Notes: generated from the letters alone by a model not told the origin. Shown: positions 36,842 through 46,131, counted from the stretch's first letter. The stretch: 64,000 bases of DNA from Pricia antarctica (GCA_011050085.1 DRGL01000049.1:1-64000), one strand, 5' to 3'. Numbers and translations: made by a program.

Positions 36842-37483
36842 ATGGTTTTAGACAAAGATACCGCCAAAAAGACAGCTGAACTCTTGTTGCAAATTAATGC
36901 AATAAAGTTGAATCCTGAAAATCCATTTACTTGGGCCTCTGGCTGGAAATCACCAATATATTGTGACAATCGTATTTTGCTATCGTATCCGACAATTCGC
37001 AACTATGTTCGCGAAGAGATGGCAAAGCAGGTAGAATCGTTGTATGGCAAACCTGATATTATTGCAGGAGTGGCCACTGGAGCTATCGGAATCGGTGCTT
37101 TGGTAGCTGATTTTTTAGGATTGCCCTTTATCTACGTTCGACCCGAACCCAAAGCGCATGGTAGACAGAATCAGGTTGAGGGTTTATTGGACACTAACCG
37201 TACGGTCGTAGTTATTGAAGATTTGATCAGTACCGGAAAAAGTAGTCTCAATGCGGTAAGTGCCCTAAAGGCCGAAGGTGCCAATGTGAAAGGTATGCTC
37301 GCGATTTTCACCTATGGCTTTCAGGTGTCTGAACAAAATTTTGATGAAAAAGGCGTTACGTTGCATACTTTAAGCGACTACGAATATCTGATGGAGCAAG
37401 CACTTGATACGCAATACATTGATGAAGAACAGCTGAATACTTTATTAGAATGGCGTAAAAGTCCTTCGGAATGGGGTCAATAA
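36842..37483 (+). CDS. pyrE: Orotate phosphoribosyltransferase
   Basis: Makes OMP from orotate and PRPP in pyrimidine synthesis. The 213 residues contain FTWASGWKSPIYCDNR, GVATGAIGIGALVAD and the PRPP loop VVVIEDLISTGKSS. The start at MVLDKDTAKK is preferred; the frame continues upstream into the Nudix gene, but that part is antisense coding sequence. Confidence 0.95.
   Translation: MVLDKDTAKKTAELLLQINAIKLNPENPFTWASGWKSPIYCDNRILLSYPTIRNYVREEMAKQVESLYGKPDIIAGVATGAIGIGALVADFLGLPFIYVRPEPKAHGRQNQVEGLLDTNRTVVVIEDLISTGKSSLNAVSALKAEGANVKGMLAIFTYGFQVSEQNFDEKGVTLHTLSDYEYLMEQALDTQYIDEEQLNTLLEWRKSPSEWGQ
36853..36860 (-). promoter_or_regulatory. Predicted -7 element of the Nudix gene
   Basis: TATCTTTG on the minus strand lies inside codons 4-7 of pyrE and 18 bp before the Nudix ATG. 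It is an exact TAnnTTTG match facing the pyrE promoter. Confidence 0.45.
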
Positions 37484-37617
37484 AGTCAGCAGATAAAATA
37501 TTTGTTTACCCTGGTGTATCTAGACCTTTTTAAGTGAAGCTCCCTAAAAATCTTATTAGAGAATACATTGGAGCCAAGCGATTACTAGCACAAACTTCTA
37601 AAAATAAATCTTGAATA

Positions 37618-38010
37618 ATGTTAATAGAAACCCCGAATACCCAAATTTCAAAAGGAGATAAAGAAGTTTTCGAATTCTTGACAGATTTGAAAAATTTTGA
37701 AATTCTGATGCCCGAAAACATTGATAAATTCGAACTCATCAACGAGAACCGCTTTCTCTTTTCATTGAAAGGTATGCCCGAGATTGTTCTAGAACGTAAA
37801 CGTCAAACCCCGAATAGCCTTATTGTTTTAGGTGCGGCAAGTGAAAAATTACCTTTTACCCTTACTGTAGATATTTCAAAAGTTAGTGAAGACCAAAGCG
37901 AAGTGTTCTTGAGCTTTGAAGGGGAATTCAACGCTATGATGGCTATGATGATAAAAAAACCAATCACTAACTTTATGGCATCCCTTTCCGAGAATTTGAA
38001 GAAAATCTAG
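37618..38010 (+). CDS. SRPBCC (START-like) family protein
   Basis: A small soluble protein of 130 residues with the helix-grip layout. The N-terminal strand is followed by VFEFLTDLKNFEILMPENID, the typical first helix of SRPBCC/orotate-locus START-like proteins, and the C-terminus is a long helix (KPITNFMASLSENLKKI). It may bind a hydrophobic ligand. It lies 134 bp after pyrE. Confidence 0.75.
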   Translation: MLIETPNTQISKGDKEVFEFLTDLKNFEILMPENIDKFELINENRFLFSLKGMPEIVLERKRQTPNSLIVLGAASEKLPFTLTVDISKVSEDQSEVFLSFEGEFNAMMAMMIKKPITNFMASLSENLKKI

Positions 38011-38103
38011 TCGCAACACCTCACTTGGATTTTTACAAAAAAAGGGAAGCTTAAAAGGTCTTCTTTATCGCCGCAAAAGGTATTCATAAGTTGGCATATA
38101 AAT

Positions 38104-38835
38104 TCAATACAGCAATCGTACCTCCTTTAAAGCAAAAGCTTTTGAAACGGAATCTTCGGTCGCAATTACCAATTTACCATCCTTGGATACACCTTGAATA
38201 GTTCCAATAAACCTTTTACCATCTGAATCTTCGAAAGGCATCCTCTCCCCTATTTTAAATAGAACATTCTGGTATGCATCCCATAAATGAGATTCCCCAC
38301 CATGTTCCTTATCGAGGAAAACTTTTTTCACCTCATCGACAATACTTACTAAAAGCATATCTAAATTAAAAGCTTTTGCCAATTTCAATTTTAGCGAGGA
38401 GGCATTGGGTAGATTGCCGAAATCTGTTTGATTTACGTTCAGACCTATTCCTATAATCGAGGTACTAATTTCAGGACCCTGAATTTTGTTTTCAATTAGT
38501 ATTCCGGCAATTTTAGATGTACCTGACAGAATGTCGTTGGGCCATTTTATACTCAAATCCGGTAATTTAATACGATGTAGCACAGCATATAAAGCCATTG
38601 AAACACAGATATTTAAAATGAAACCTTGATCTGCAGGTATGCTCAAATCTCGTCGCAGAAGGCTAAACGTAAGGTTTTTATCCATTTCAGACTCCCAATG
38701 TGTGCCCATTTGACCCCTACCCTGAGTTTGCTGTTTTGCCGAAACGACGGTATAATCTTCGGGTACGGTAGACAACAACAAACGACGTAAATAAGCGTTC
38801 GTAGAGTCCGTGGCATCAAGTTTGATTAAATGCAT
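38104..38835 (-). CDS. birA: Biotin--[acetyl-CoA-carboxylase] ligase
   Basis: Attaches biotin to carboxylases such as pyruvate carboxylase in this window. The 243 residues consist of the catalytic domain only: DSTNAYLRRL, QTQGRGQMGTHW, LSIKWPNDIL and GIGLNVNQ. There is no N-terminal helix-turn-helix, so it cannot act as a DNA-binding repressor like E. coli BirA. Divergent from rsfS. Confidence 0.93.
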   Translation of the reverse strand: MHLIKLDATDSTNAYLRRLLLSTVPEDYTVVSAKQQTQGRGQMGTHWESEMDKNLTFSLLRRDLSIPADQGFILNICVSMALYAVLHRIKLPDLSIKWPNDILSGTSKIAGILIENKIQGPEISTSIIGIGLNVNQTDFGNLPNASSLKLKLAKAFNLDMLLVSIVDEVKKVFLDKEHGGESHLWDAYQNVLFKIGERMPFEDSDGKRFIGTIQGVSKDGKLVIATEDSVSKAFALKEVRLLY

Positions 38836-38891
38836 GTTCGCCCTGATTGAATCTATTCTTTAAAACAAGGGCTAAAAGAACAAAAAAATAA

Positions 38892-38899
38892 TAACTTTG
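38892..38899 (+). promoter_or_regulatory. Predicted -7 element of the rsfS-ftsH run
   Basis: TAACTTTG matches TAnnTTTG, 37 bp before the rsfS ATG. No TTG is seen at the proper distance. Confidence 0.35.
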
Positions 38900-38936
38900 C
38901 AGTAATTGAGCCCGCTTGGGTTCTTTAAAACTATTT

Positions 38937-39311
38937 ATGAAGAAAGGTCAGGCCGGTGCAGATGATTTAATAGCATCGATTTTATCAGGGATCGACGAAG
39001 TAAAGGGACAAGATGTACTTTTACTCGATCTGAGAGATATTGAAAATACAGTTTGCGACTACTTTATTATTTGTAATGGCACATCGAATACACAAGTTAA
39101 AGCTATTGCGGGGTCAATTCGGAAAATTGTCAGCAAGGCCATAGGTGATAAACCTTGGCACGTTGAAGGTGAAGACCACGCCGAGTGGGTTTTGATGGAT
39201 TATGTAAACGTCGTTGTGCATGTTTTCCAAAAACAAATCAGGGAACATTATGATATCGAGGGACTTTGGGGAGATGCCAAAGTGACCGAGGTTGAAAGTA
39301 GTTTGAATTAG
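38937..39311 (+). CDS. rsfS: Ribosome silencing factor RsfS
   Basis: A protein of 124 residues of the RsfS/YbeB/Iojap family, which binds uL14 and blocks subunit joining in starved cells. Hallmarks: VLLLDLRDIENTVCDYFIICNGTSNTQ and AEWVLMDYVNVVVHVFQ. The ATG at 38937 is chosen over an in-frame TTG 21 bp upstream. ftsH starts 11 bp after its stop. Confidence 0.93.
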   Translation: MKKGQAGADDLIASILSGIDEVKGQDVLLLDLRDIENTVCDYFIICNGTSNTQVKAIAGSIRKIVSKAIGDKPWHVEGEDHAEWVLMDYVNVVVHVFQKQIREHYDIEGLWGDAKVTEVESSLN

Positions 39312-39322
39312 AAAAAAAAATA

Positions 39323-41350
39323 ATGGCTAAGAAAGATACGAGTGCAACAAATCCCAAAAAACCAAAATTCAGCTCATGGTGGATTTATGGTTTAATTGCG
39401 GTACTATTGATAGGTTTTCAATTTTTAGGTAGTGGCAGCCTTGCAACTACGAAAACGACTACTACCTCTGAACTTCAAGAATACCTCAGAAATGGTGACA
39501 TCGCCAAAATAATGATTATTACGAACACCAGGCAGGCTAAGGTTTTTTTGACTGACGAAGCTCTAGGTAAAGATGTTCACAACGATGTCAATGACAAACC
39601 CTTTCTACCCTCTACAGGAGCCGTACCCCAATATATATTGGATTATGGTGACCTGCAGATATTTCAAAACGAAATAACGGATATAAAAAAAGAAAATAAT
39701 CTTGATACAATCGTAGAGTTCGATACAGATAATAATTATCTGATGGATCTTTTGTTGGGTATCTTACCTTTTGTATTAATTATCGGTATTTGGATATATC
39801 TTATGCGAAGGATGTCTGGCGGTGGCGGTGGCGGTGCCGGAGGCCAAATCTTCAACATCGGAAAGTCAAAAGCAAAACTATTTGACGAAAAAACGGATAC
39901 CCGTACTTCCTTTAAAGATGTTGCCGGACTTGAAGGCGCCAAGGAGGAAGTAGAAGAAATTGTTGAGTTCTTAAGAAATCCGGATAAGTATACCTCCCTG
40001 GGTGGTAAAATTCCAAAAGGGGCTTTACTAGTAGGCCCTCCTGGAACTGGTAAGACCTTATTGGCAAAAGCAGTGGCGGGTGAGGCTAAGGTGCCTTTCT
40101 TCTCCCTATCGGGCTCCGACTTTGTCGAAATGTTCGTCGGGGTAGGTGCCTCGAGGGTACGTGATCTTTTTAAGCAGGCCAAAGATAAGTCACCTGCTAT
40201 TATCTTTATTGATGAGATAGATGCTATAGGCCGGGCCAGAGGTAAAAATAACTTCACTGGATCAAATGATGAGCGTGAAAACACCTTAAACCAATTATTG
40301 ACCGAAATGGACGGTTTCGGCACTAACACCAATGTTATTGTTTTAGCCGCTACAAACAGGGCAGACGTTCTGGATAAAGCTTTAATGCGTGCCGGCAGAT
40401 TCGACAGACAGATTTATGTCGATCTTCCGGATGTCAGGGAGAGAAAAGAAATATTCGAAGTTCACCTCCGTCCTATAAAGACAGCAGAGACTTTGGACAT
40501 GGAGTTTTTGGCGCGTCAAACACCAGGATTTTCAGGCGCCGATATCGCAAACGTCTGTAACGAGGCTGCACTTATAGCTGCCCGAAAAGAGCGGAAAGCC
40601 GTTACGAAACAAGATTTCTTGGATGCCGTTGACCGAATTGTGGGGGGCCTTGAAAAGAAAAATAAAATTATAACGGTCGGTGAGAAAGAGACTATCGCCT
40701 ATCACGAAGCTGGTCACGCCACGGTAAGTTGGATGTTAGAGCATGCAGCGCCCTTGGTTAAAGTTACCATAGTGCCACGAGGGCAATCACTCGGGGCCGC
40801 TTGGTACTTACCGGAAGAGCGTCTGATTGTACGTCCGGAACAAATGCTAGATGAAATGTGCGCTACCATGGGCGGTAGAGCGGCAGAAAGGGTAATATTC
40901 GATAAAATATCTACCGGCGCCCTTAGCGATTTGGAAAAGGTAACAAAACAGGCACGTGCCATGGTTACTATTTATGGCCTGAACGAGGAAATCGGAAATA
41001 TCACTTATTACGATTCATCAGGCCAGGATAATTATGGATTTTCTAAGCCTTATAGCGAAGATACGGCTCGAAAAATCGACGCGGAAATATCGAAAATGAT
41101 TGAAGCCCAATACCAAAGAGCAATTCAAGTATTGACCGAAAATAAGGATAAACTTACTACCTTGGCCGAGCGACTACTCGACAAAGAAGTAATTTTTAAA
41201 GAGGATCTTGAGAAAATATTCGGTAAAAGGCCCTTTGATAAAGATTTCGATAAATTAGGACAGGAAAAGATTGAAAGCAAAGAAGAAAAAGACACAAGTA
41301 CCTCTGATAATGGAACTTTGGAAGAAGAGCCAAAAGAAAATAAAATATAA
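39323..41350 (+). CDS. ftsH: ATP-dependent zinc metalloprotease FtsH
   Basis: Membrane-bound AAA+ protease for quality control and regulated turnover. The 675 residues have two transmembrane helices (about 19-37 and 143-161) around a periplasmic domain, a glycine-rich linker (166-174), Walker A GPPGTGKT (238-245), Walker B with DEIDAIGR (297-304), the SRH region with ATNRADVLD, and the zinc site HEAGH (461-465). The C-terminal tail is acidic and low in complexity. It precedes LUD, cdsA and psd, which may link it to lipid synthesis control. Confidence 0.97.
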   Translation: MAKKDTSATNPKKPKFSSWWIYGLIAVLLIGFQFLGSGSLATTKTTTTSELQEYLRNGDIAKIMIITNTRQAKVFLTDEALGKDVHNDVNDKPFLPSTGAVPQYILDYGDLQIFQNEITDIKKENNLDTIVEFDTDNNYLMDLLLGILPFVLIIGIWIYLMRRMSGGGGGGAGGQIFNIGKSKAKLFDEKTDTRTSFKDVAGLEGAKEEVEEIVEFLRNPDKYTSLGGKIPKGALLVGPPGTGKTLLAKAVAGEAKVPFFSLSGSDFVEMFVGVGASRVRDLFKQAKDKSPAIIFIDEIDAIGRARGKNNFTGSNDERENTLNQLLTEMDGFGTNTNVIVLAATNRADVLDKALMRAGRFDRQIYVDLPDVRERKEIFEVHLRPIKTAETLDMEFLARQTPGFSGADIANVCNEAALIAARKERKAVTKQDFLDAVDRIVGGLEKKNKIITVGEKETIAYHEAGHATVSWMLEHAAPLVKVTIVPRGQSLGAAWYLPEERLIVRPEQMLDEMCATMGGRAAERVIFDKISTGALSDLEKVTKQARAMVTIYGLNEEIGNITYYDSSGQDNYGFSKPYSEDTARKIDAEISKMIEAQYQRAIQVLTENKDKLTTLAERLLDKEVIFKEDLEKIFGKRPFDKDFDKLGQEKIESKEEKDTSTSDNGTLEEEPKENKI

Positions 41351-41405
41351 TTTCTGACGTTGTCTTTAAGAAACAGGGACACGTTGATTGCGTATACAAA
41401 ATTTA

Positions 41406-42020
41406 ATGGGGCTATTTGACAAATTATTTGGTGGTGGTAAACAAAAAAAGGTTTCCAAAGAAACAACGGAAACCCGAGGTACCCACATGCCTGATCTTAA
41501 CATACCTGTAGATGAGAAATTTACAATTCATTTCAAGAAAAATGGAGGTAAGTTTCTATACTGTGATTCAAATGACGAAATCTACCACGCCCTAAGAAAC
41601 ATTGTTGCGGAAAATGACTGGCAAGATCATCCGTTCTATGCACTAGATGATAAATTAAAAGATCAGTTTGCCAAGAAGAACTTAACATTTACCGATAAGA
41701 GCAAACAAAGCGACGTTTTCTTTACCCGCTGTGAACATCTTATTGCGCAGAATGGCTCAATCTTGGTATGTTCAAACCAGTTGATGGATAAGAAACTGAA
41801 TGAATTACCTTACAATGTAATTGTTTTTGCAACGACTAGCCAATTGGTCGAATCTATTGGTGAAGGGCTAAAAACAATTAAAAAAAAGTACGGCCATAAC
41901 ATTCCGGCAAATATTACCACCCTAAAGCACTTTCAAGCGAACGAAAATAATTCTGATGATTTTCTGACTTACGGTAGTAGTTCCAAAAATTTGTATCTTT
42001 TACTTTTGGAAGACCTGTAA
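41406..42020 (+). CDS. LUD domain protein (LutC/YkgG-like)
   Basis: A soluble protein of 204 residues. The C-terminal part, with TRCEHLIAQNGSILVCSNQ and VIVFATTSQLVESIGEGLK, matches the LUD fold seen in LutC-type lactate-utilisation proteins, but there is no lutAB neighbour here. A role in lactate oxidation is not supported. The ATG at 41406 (MGLFDKLFGGG) is preferred over a TTG 18 bp upstream. Confidence 0.7.
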   Translation: MGLFDKLFGGGKQKKVSKETTETRGTHMPDLNIPVDEKFTIHFKKNGGKFLYCDSNDEIYHALRNIVAENDWQDHPFYALDDKLKDQFAKKNLTFTDKSKQSDVFFTRCEHLIAQNGSILVCSNQLMDKKLNELPYNVIVFATTSQLVESIGEGLKTIKKKYGHNIPANITTLKHFQANENNSDDFLTYGSSSKNLYLLLLEDL

Positions 42021-42035
42021 TTGAAAATCTGATAT

Positions 42036-42839
42036 ATGAAGGAAGTTTTGAGGCGTTCACTTACCGGTGCAGTATATATAATACTTCTTCTTTCCGTCGT
42101 TTTTCTTAGTTCCGATGCCTTTGATTTTCTTTTTATGGTCTTTGGACTTGCTTGTCTCAATGAATACAAAAAATTGGTCGGCTTAGAAGGTCGGTATATT
42201 TATGTGGCCTATCTTGCTTTATGGTGGGCATTCATTTATATAGTAACCGATGTTTGGTTGGTCTATCTTCTCTTATTGTGTACTTTAACCGTTAATTTTC
42301 TCTTGTTATATTATCTTTTTTCAAAGAAGGAAAAATTGTTCAATACGTTCCAAAAGTTTGTAATTGGACTTTTCTACATTGGTGGCGGTTGTATTTTTCT
42401 GACAATGATTCCCTACACGAATGACGATTTCGTCAAATTTTTAATCATTGGAATTTTCTTATTGATTTGGATAAGTGACTCTTTCGCCTACATCACAGGA
42501 AGTCTGCTGGGCAGAACGAAGTTGTTCCCTAGGGTTTCACCGAAAAAAACAGTGGAGGGCGCTCTAGGAGGATTGGTATTTGCATTGGGAACCGCATATT
42601 TATTGGCTAAATATGAACCTATCGTGAGCCCGACACAGTGGGTAATACTCGCTGCGGTAATCGTATTGGCCGGCGGCTTGGGAGATCTCGTCGAATCCAA
42701 ATTAAAAAGGGGTGCCGGTGTCAAGGATAGTGGAGCAATTCTGCCGGGCCATGGTGGCATGCTCGACCGGCTTGACAGCTTGTTATTTGCCGCTCCGTTT
42801 GCATTTCTAACTTTAAAAATTTTCACTCATGTTTCATAG
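42036..42839 (+). CDS. cdsA: Phosphatidate cytidylyltransferase
   Basis: Makes CDP-diacylglycerol from phosphatidic acid and CTP, the branch point of phospholipid synthesis. The 267 residues form several transmembrane helices and end with the CdsA signature GDLVESKLKRGAGVKDSG followed by LPGHGGMLDRLDS (about 224-251). It overlaps psd by 11 bp. Confidence 0.95.
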   Translation: MKEVLRRSLTGAVYIILLLSVVFLSSDAFDFLFMVFGLACLNEYKKLVGLEGRYIYVAYLALWWAFIYIVTDVWLVYLLLLCTLTVNFLLLYYLFSKKEKLFNTFQKFVIGLFYIGGGCIFLTMIPYTNDDFVKFLIIGIFLLIWISDSFAYITGSLLGRTKLFPRVSPKKTVEGALGGLVFALGTAYLLAKYEPIVSPTQWVILAAVIVLAGGLGDLVESKLKRGAGVKDSGAILPGHGGMLDRLDSLLFAAPFAFLTLKIFTHVS

Positions 42840-43494
42840 AGAAGGCCAAAAAATAATATTGATTACCTTTTTTATCGTATCCGCTATCATACTGGCATCA
42901 CAGTTCTATGTGAATATTGAATGGCTACGTTGGTCGCTACAAATTGCTGCAGTTATTCTATTGATACTTATTCTACAATTCTTTCGAAACCCAACTCGTA
43001 AAACAGTAAAAAACTTCGATGAAATCTTGGCGCCCGTTGATGGTAAAGTTGTGGTCATAGAAGAGGTAGAAGAGACTGAATTCTTCCATGAAAAACGCAA
43101 GCAGGTATCCATCTTTATGTCACCCATAAATGTTCATGTGACCCGATATCCTGCTAGTGGTACCGTGAAATACTCGAAATACCATCCTGGTAAATATCTC
43201 GTGGCTTGGCATCCCAAGTCAAGTACTGAGAACGAACGCACCACTGTAGTTATACGAACGCCAAAATTCGGGGATATATTATATCGGCAGATTGCCGGGG
43301 CCATGGCACGGCGTATAATCAATTATGCCGAGGAAGGTGAAAATGTACAACAAGGCGAAGATGCGGGATTTATAAAGTTCGGAAGCCGTGTTGATTTATT
43401 CCTACCTTTGGATTGTGCGATTACTGTAAAGCTTAATCAAAATGTTACCGGGGCAGAAACATGTATCGCAGCTGTTGTTGCTAAAAAAGATTAA
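42829..43494 (+). CDS. psd: Phosphatidylserine decarboxylase (short, pyruvoyl type)
   Basis: Makes phosphatidylethanolamine. The 221 residues belong to the short PSD type: two close N-terminal membrane helices, then LAPVDGKVVVIEE, FMSPINVHVTRYP and the autocleavage site KFGSRVDLFLP, where S186 would become the pyruvoyl group. Overlaps cdsA by 11 bp, so the two steps are translationally coupled. Confidence 0.94.
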   Translation: MFHREGQKIILITFFIVSAIILASQFYVNIEWLRWSLQIAAVILLILILQFFRNPTRKTVKNFDEILAPVDGKVVVIEEVEETEFFHEKRKQVSIFMSPINVHVTRYPASGTVKYSKYHPGKYLVAWHPKSSTENERTTVVIRTPKFGDILYRQIAGAMARRIINYAEEGENVQQGEDAGFIKFGSRVDLFLPLDCAITVKLNQNVTGAETCIAAVVAKKD

Positions 43495-43747
43495 GAACGA
43501 GAAGTTAAATACTGATTTCACAAAGGCCGTAGCACTCGTGAACAGCTATACCGAGCCCTTGCCCGCAGATGTTCTTTTAAAACTATATGCATACTTTAAA
43601 ATAGCAAATAAAAATTACGATAATCCAGGAAGCAGCACTCCTCTCATTAATGCATTCAAGGCCAACGCACTAATTCAGGCAAATAATATGAGCCGTGAAG
43701 ATGCTATGAAAGCCTATGCGAAATTGGTCAAGAAGGAAATAATGTGA
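43442..43747 (+). CDS. Acyl-CoA-binding protein
   Basis: Protein of the ACBP family, which carries long-chain acyl-CoA in the cytoplasm. The core LNTDFTKAVALVNSY, then LPADVLLKLYAYFKIAN, NAFKANALIQANNMSREDAM and YAKLVKKEI match the four-helix ACBP. Only one ATG (43442) is available; it gives 101 residues and a 53-bp overlap with psd. TTG codons at 43475/43478 would give about 90 residues, nearer the family length, so the start is uncertain. Confidence 0.85.
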   Translation: MLPGQKHVSQLLLLKKIKNEKLNTDFTKAVALVNSYTEPLPADVLLKLYAYFKIANKNYDNPGSSTPLINAFKANALIQANNMSREDAMKAYAKLVKKEIM

Positions 43748-43844
43748 TTTCTTTTCATTTGAGTCGAAAAGAACTTATCCTAAAAGTAACCAATACAATA
43801 TTTCCTCTATTTAAATATTCGTGTTAGGGCTTTGTTTCAACATC

Positions 43845-44606
43845 TTATTCATAAAGGTCCTCTAAATCGGCCTGACAAAGTTCAAGCATAAATTCGCCCA
43901 TTTTATGGGTGACGTCGTTGAAAAATAGTTCTCCTTTTTCTCTAGTTGACTTATGCGGGTTGCCCACGCCGGTATCATCACTTATCTTCGACCATTGTCG
44001 TTCTGCCCAGACCCAACCTTCCGAAAATGATTTAATCTTGTAGCTTTTTGATGCACCATCGCCCCAGGCATTTTTTGATAAAACTAAATTTGGATGTAGA
44101 TATAACATTAAACTGGTCTCCATTTCATCGGCATGGTCACCCTTTTCCTCGAAATACTCCGGAAGTTGCAAGGCTTGTGCCCAAAAGCAAAAACTAATAA
44201 ACATTTTTGGGTATTTCAGTCCCAACTCACGTACCAAAGGTTTAAAGTTGTTACCACCATGACTATTAAAAATCAACAATTTGCGAATGCCCTGTCGATT
44301 TAAGGTTTCAACTATATCGGATAAAATAGCCAACTGTGTACTTGGATTCAAATTGATGTTTAAATAGATATCAGATTGACCTGTATTCACACCGAACGGA
44401 ATCGTTGGCAATACGATAAGCTTTCCGCCTTTATCATGGGCGATTCTTGCGGATTCAGCAGCAAGGGCATCCGCTTCATAGTTATCGGTTGCGTAAGGCA
44501 GATGATAGTTGTGGGCTTCGGTAGCACCCCACGGCAGAACAGCCAAATCAAATTTATCTTGTTTTAAGGCTTTCCAGTTTGTCTCGGCTAAAATATAGGG
44601 TCTCAT
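43845..44606 (-). CDS. Creatininase family amidohydrolase
   Basis: A protein of 253 residues with the creatininase fold. Metal-binding motifs are LPWGATEAHNYHLPYATD (about 23-40), FNSHGGNN and the glutamate/aspartate region DHADEMETSLML. Members act on cyclic amides such as creatinine or on formamides in coenzyme and flavin-related pathways; the substrate here is unknown. A TAnnTTTG box (TAGTTTTG, 44630-44623) lies 16 bp upstream. Confidence 0.88.
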   Translation of the reverse strand: MRPYILAETNWKALKQDKFDLAVLPWGATEAHNYHLPYATDNYEADALAAESARIAHDKGGKLIVLPTIPFGVNTGQSDIYLNINLNPSTQLAILSDIVETLNRQGIRKLLIFNSHGGNNFKPLVRELGLKYPKMFISFCFWAQALQLPEYFEEKGDHADEMETSLMLYLHPNLVLSKNAWGDGASKSYKIKSFSEGWVWAERQWSKISDDTGVGNPHKSTREKGELFFNDVTHKMGEFMLELCQADLEDLYE

Positions 44607-44716
44607 TGATTCAATTTATGTCCAAAACTAAGCAGTCGGTACTATATATTCCTGAAATACTTAAAATATTTATTTTTAACATCTTCAAACCATTTTAAGA
44701 TGGTACTATTTTGCCA

Positions 44717-45120
44717 TCAATCGACTAAGACCACTCGTGTTTTCGAAAATCGGTCATGGCAACCAAATTCGATAGAACTTAAAAATGATAAGTTATTAAA
44801 AGAAATATTCCTAAAGAGTGAACGAAGGAATATAGTTTTAAACTCTGCTACTTCACCCAGTTTGGTGACTATTTTGGTTTTGGTGATAGATTTACCTAGT
44901 GATTTTCCAGTTAAACCTTCAAAAAACTGAAATATACCAATGTCATTAAAATAGCAAGACCAAAATTAAAAAGCCTGTTTTCTTCAACAAATAAACCAAG
45001 GCGTTCCGGAGCAAAAAAAGCAGTTGTAAGTCCTATCAGAGTTCCGAATAAAAGCCCGAAACCAATTACAAATAGCTGATCGATTATGTAACTTGTAAAA
45101 CGCTTCCTTTTATCCGCCAC
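44717..45120 (-). pseudogene. RDD family membrane protein, broken by a frameshift
   Basis: From the GTG at 45120 the frame codes for 69 residues with two membrane helices (RFTSYIIDQLFVIGFGLLFG and LFNFGLAILMTLVYFSF) and then stops at 44911. In the next frame the protein continues as FFEGLTGKSLGKSITKTKIV, then TKLGEVAEFKTIFLRSLFRN, to a stop at 44717. Together this is the RDD layout, with the GxTxGKxLxK motif after the second helix. One missing base in the A6 run at 44921-44926 (T6 on the coding strand) explains it; a T7 run would restore about 134 residues. A sequencing error, true decay or a slippage-regulated gene are all possible. Confidence 0.75.
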
Positions 45121-45415
45121 CTTATTTTAAATGAGATGGGCCAATTCAAATGAGATTTTCTGTTGGATAAGAATCGAATTGTCTTCAAAAAGTGATACAC
45201 TCATCTTGAAAAACGGCAATATGATCGGTCAATCCACAAACAATACCAACGTAGAAATCTTTTTTGTTATAATTACAGATTGTACAGAATTGCAGTTGTT
45301 TTTGGCGCGTTATATTCCTATCCATTTAAGATGGGAAAATAATATTCGACAGATAACGAAGTTCATTATAACTTTTCGAACAATGACCTTTGACTTTTGT
45401 GCAAGCCTGAACGTA

Positions 45416-46015
45416 TTATTCGAAAGGACCCACCATTATATGCGCCCTAAACGTACCAGGATTCATTAACCAAGGCATTCCTTTGGCGTGGGGCTTGTCT
45501 GGAAGACCGGTAGACTCCATGGTTGCGAAAGGTGTATATATGACATACCGATATTGGGCATCCGCAAGTGCGCCGGTTGTTTTATCATAGTTTTTATCAT
45601 CACCATAATACACATACAACATACTAGGTTCTTTGGGCATTATCAGTTTTCCCGACTCAACTTCTGCTCCGCGTACCTTCTCTCTCTCATCTGCATCTTT
45701 GCCCTCGGCAGTAAGTTCACGACCTCTTTTCATGAATGGTTCCAGTTTTTTGGAATAACATGCTACGCTTATTCCTTCTTTTTGGGGGTCATCCGCCAAA
45801 CATACCAAATTATTGTTCCCTTGTCGTAGAACGGTCATCTCGCCATTATCGTCATATCCATACACCATAGCATTTTCCTTGTCCGCTTCCGGCGCAGGTA
45901 GCGTAGCCGTCTTAATTTGAATTTCAACCGGAAGAATTTCCGGGTTTTTAGCTTCTTGACACGCTAACTGCATTGAAAGCGTCGCCATTACTATAAGAAA
46001 GGTATACTTTTTCAT
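45416..46015 (-). CDS. Uncharacterised lipoprotein
   Basis: A protein of 199 residues. The N-terminus MKKYTFLIVMATLSMQLACQ is a lipoprotein signal with lipobox QLAC (Cys19). The rest is soluble and mostly beta-like, with GYDDNGEMTVLRQGNNNLVC, ISVACYSKKLEPFMKRGREL and KGMPWLMNPGTFRAHIMVG. I do not recognise a named family. It is monocistronic, 116 bp before valS on the same strand. Confidence 0.75.
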   Translation of the reverse strand: MKKYTFLIVMATLSMQLACQEAKNPEILPVEIQIKTATLPAPEADKENAMVYGYDDNGEMTVLRQGNNNLVCLADDPQKEGISVACYSKKLEPFMKRGRELTAEGKDADEREKVRGAEVESGKLIMPKEPSMLYVYYGDDKNYDKTTGALADAQYRYVIYTPFATMESTGLPDKPHAKGMPWLMNPGTFRAHIMVGPFE

Positions 46016-46131
46016 AATCTAACTTTTAAAAGGATTTATGTAATTCTATTTAACTTAAACTATAATTTAAGCCTAGTACTTGAATAATTTTCTAAATCAC
46101 CGCCGGTTTTCAAATATCATTTTTAATGCTT

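Noticed and set aside
39736-40332. Open frame of 198 codons antisense to ftsH
   Set aside because: It lies wholly opposite the AAA domain of ftsH, has low-complexity Ser/Pro-rich content and no family resemblance.
43749-43773. Hairpin TTCTTTTC/GAAAAGAA after the ACBP gene as a terminator
   Set aside because: Weak A/T stem and no T-run on the plus strand.
45131-45469. Open frame of 112 codons between the RDD gene and the lipoprotein gene
   Set aside because: Partly antisense to the lipoprotein gene, no recognisable domain, irregular composition; the 295-bp gap seems empty.
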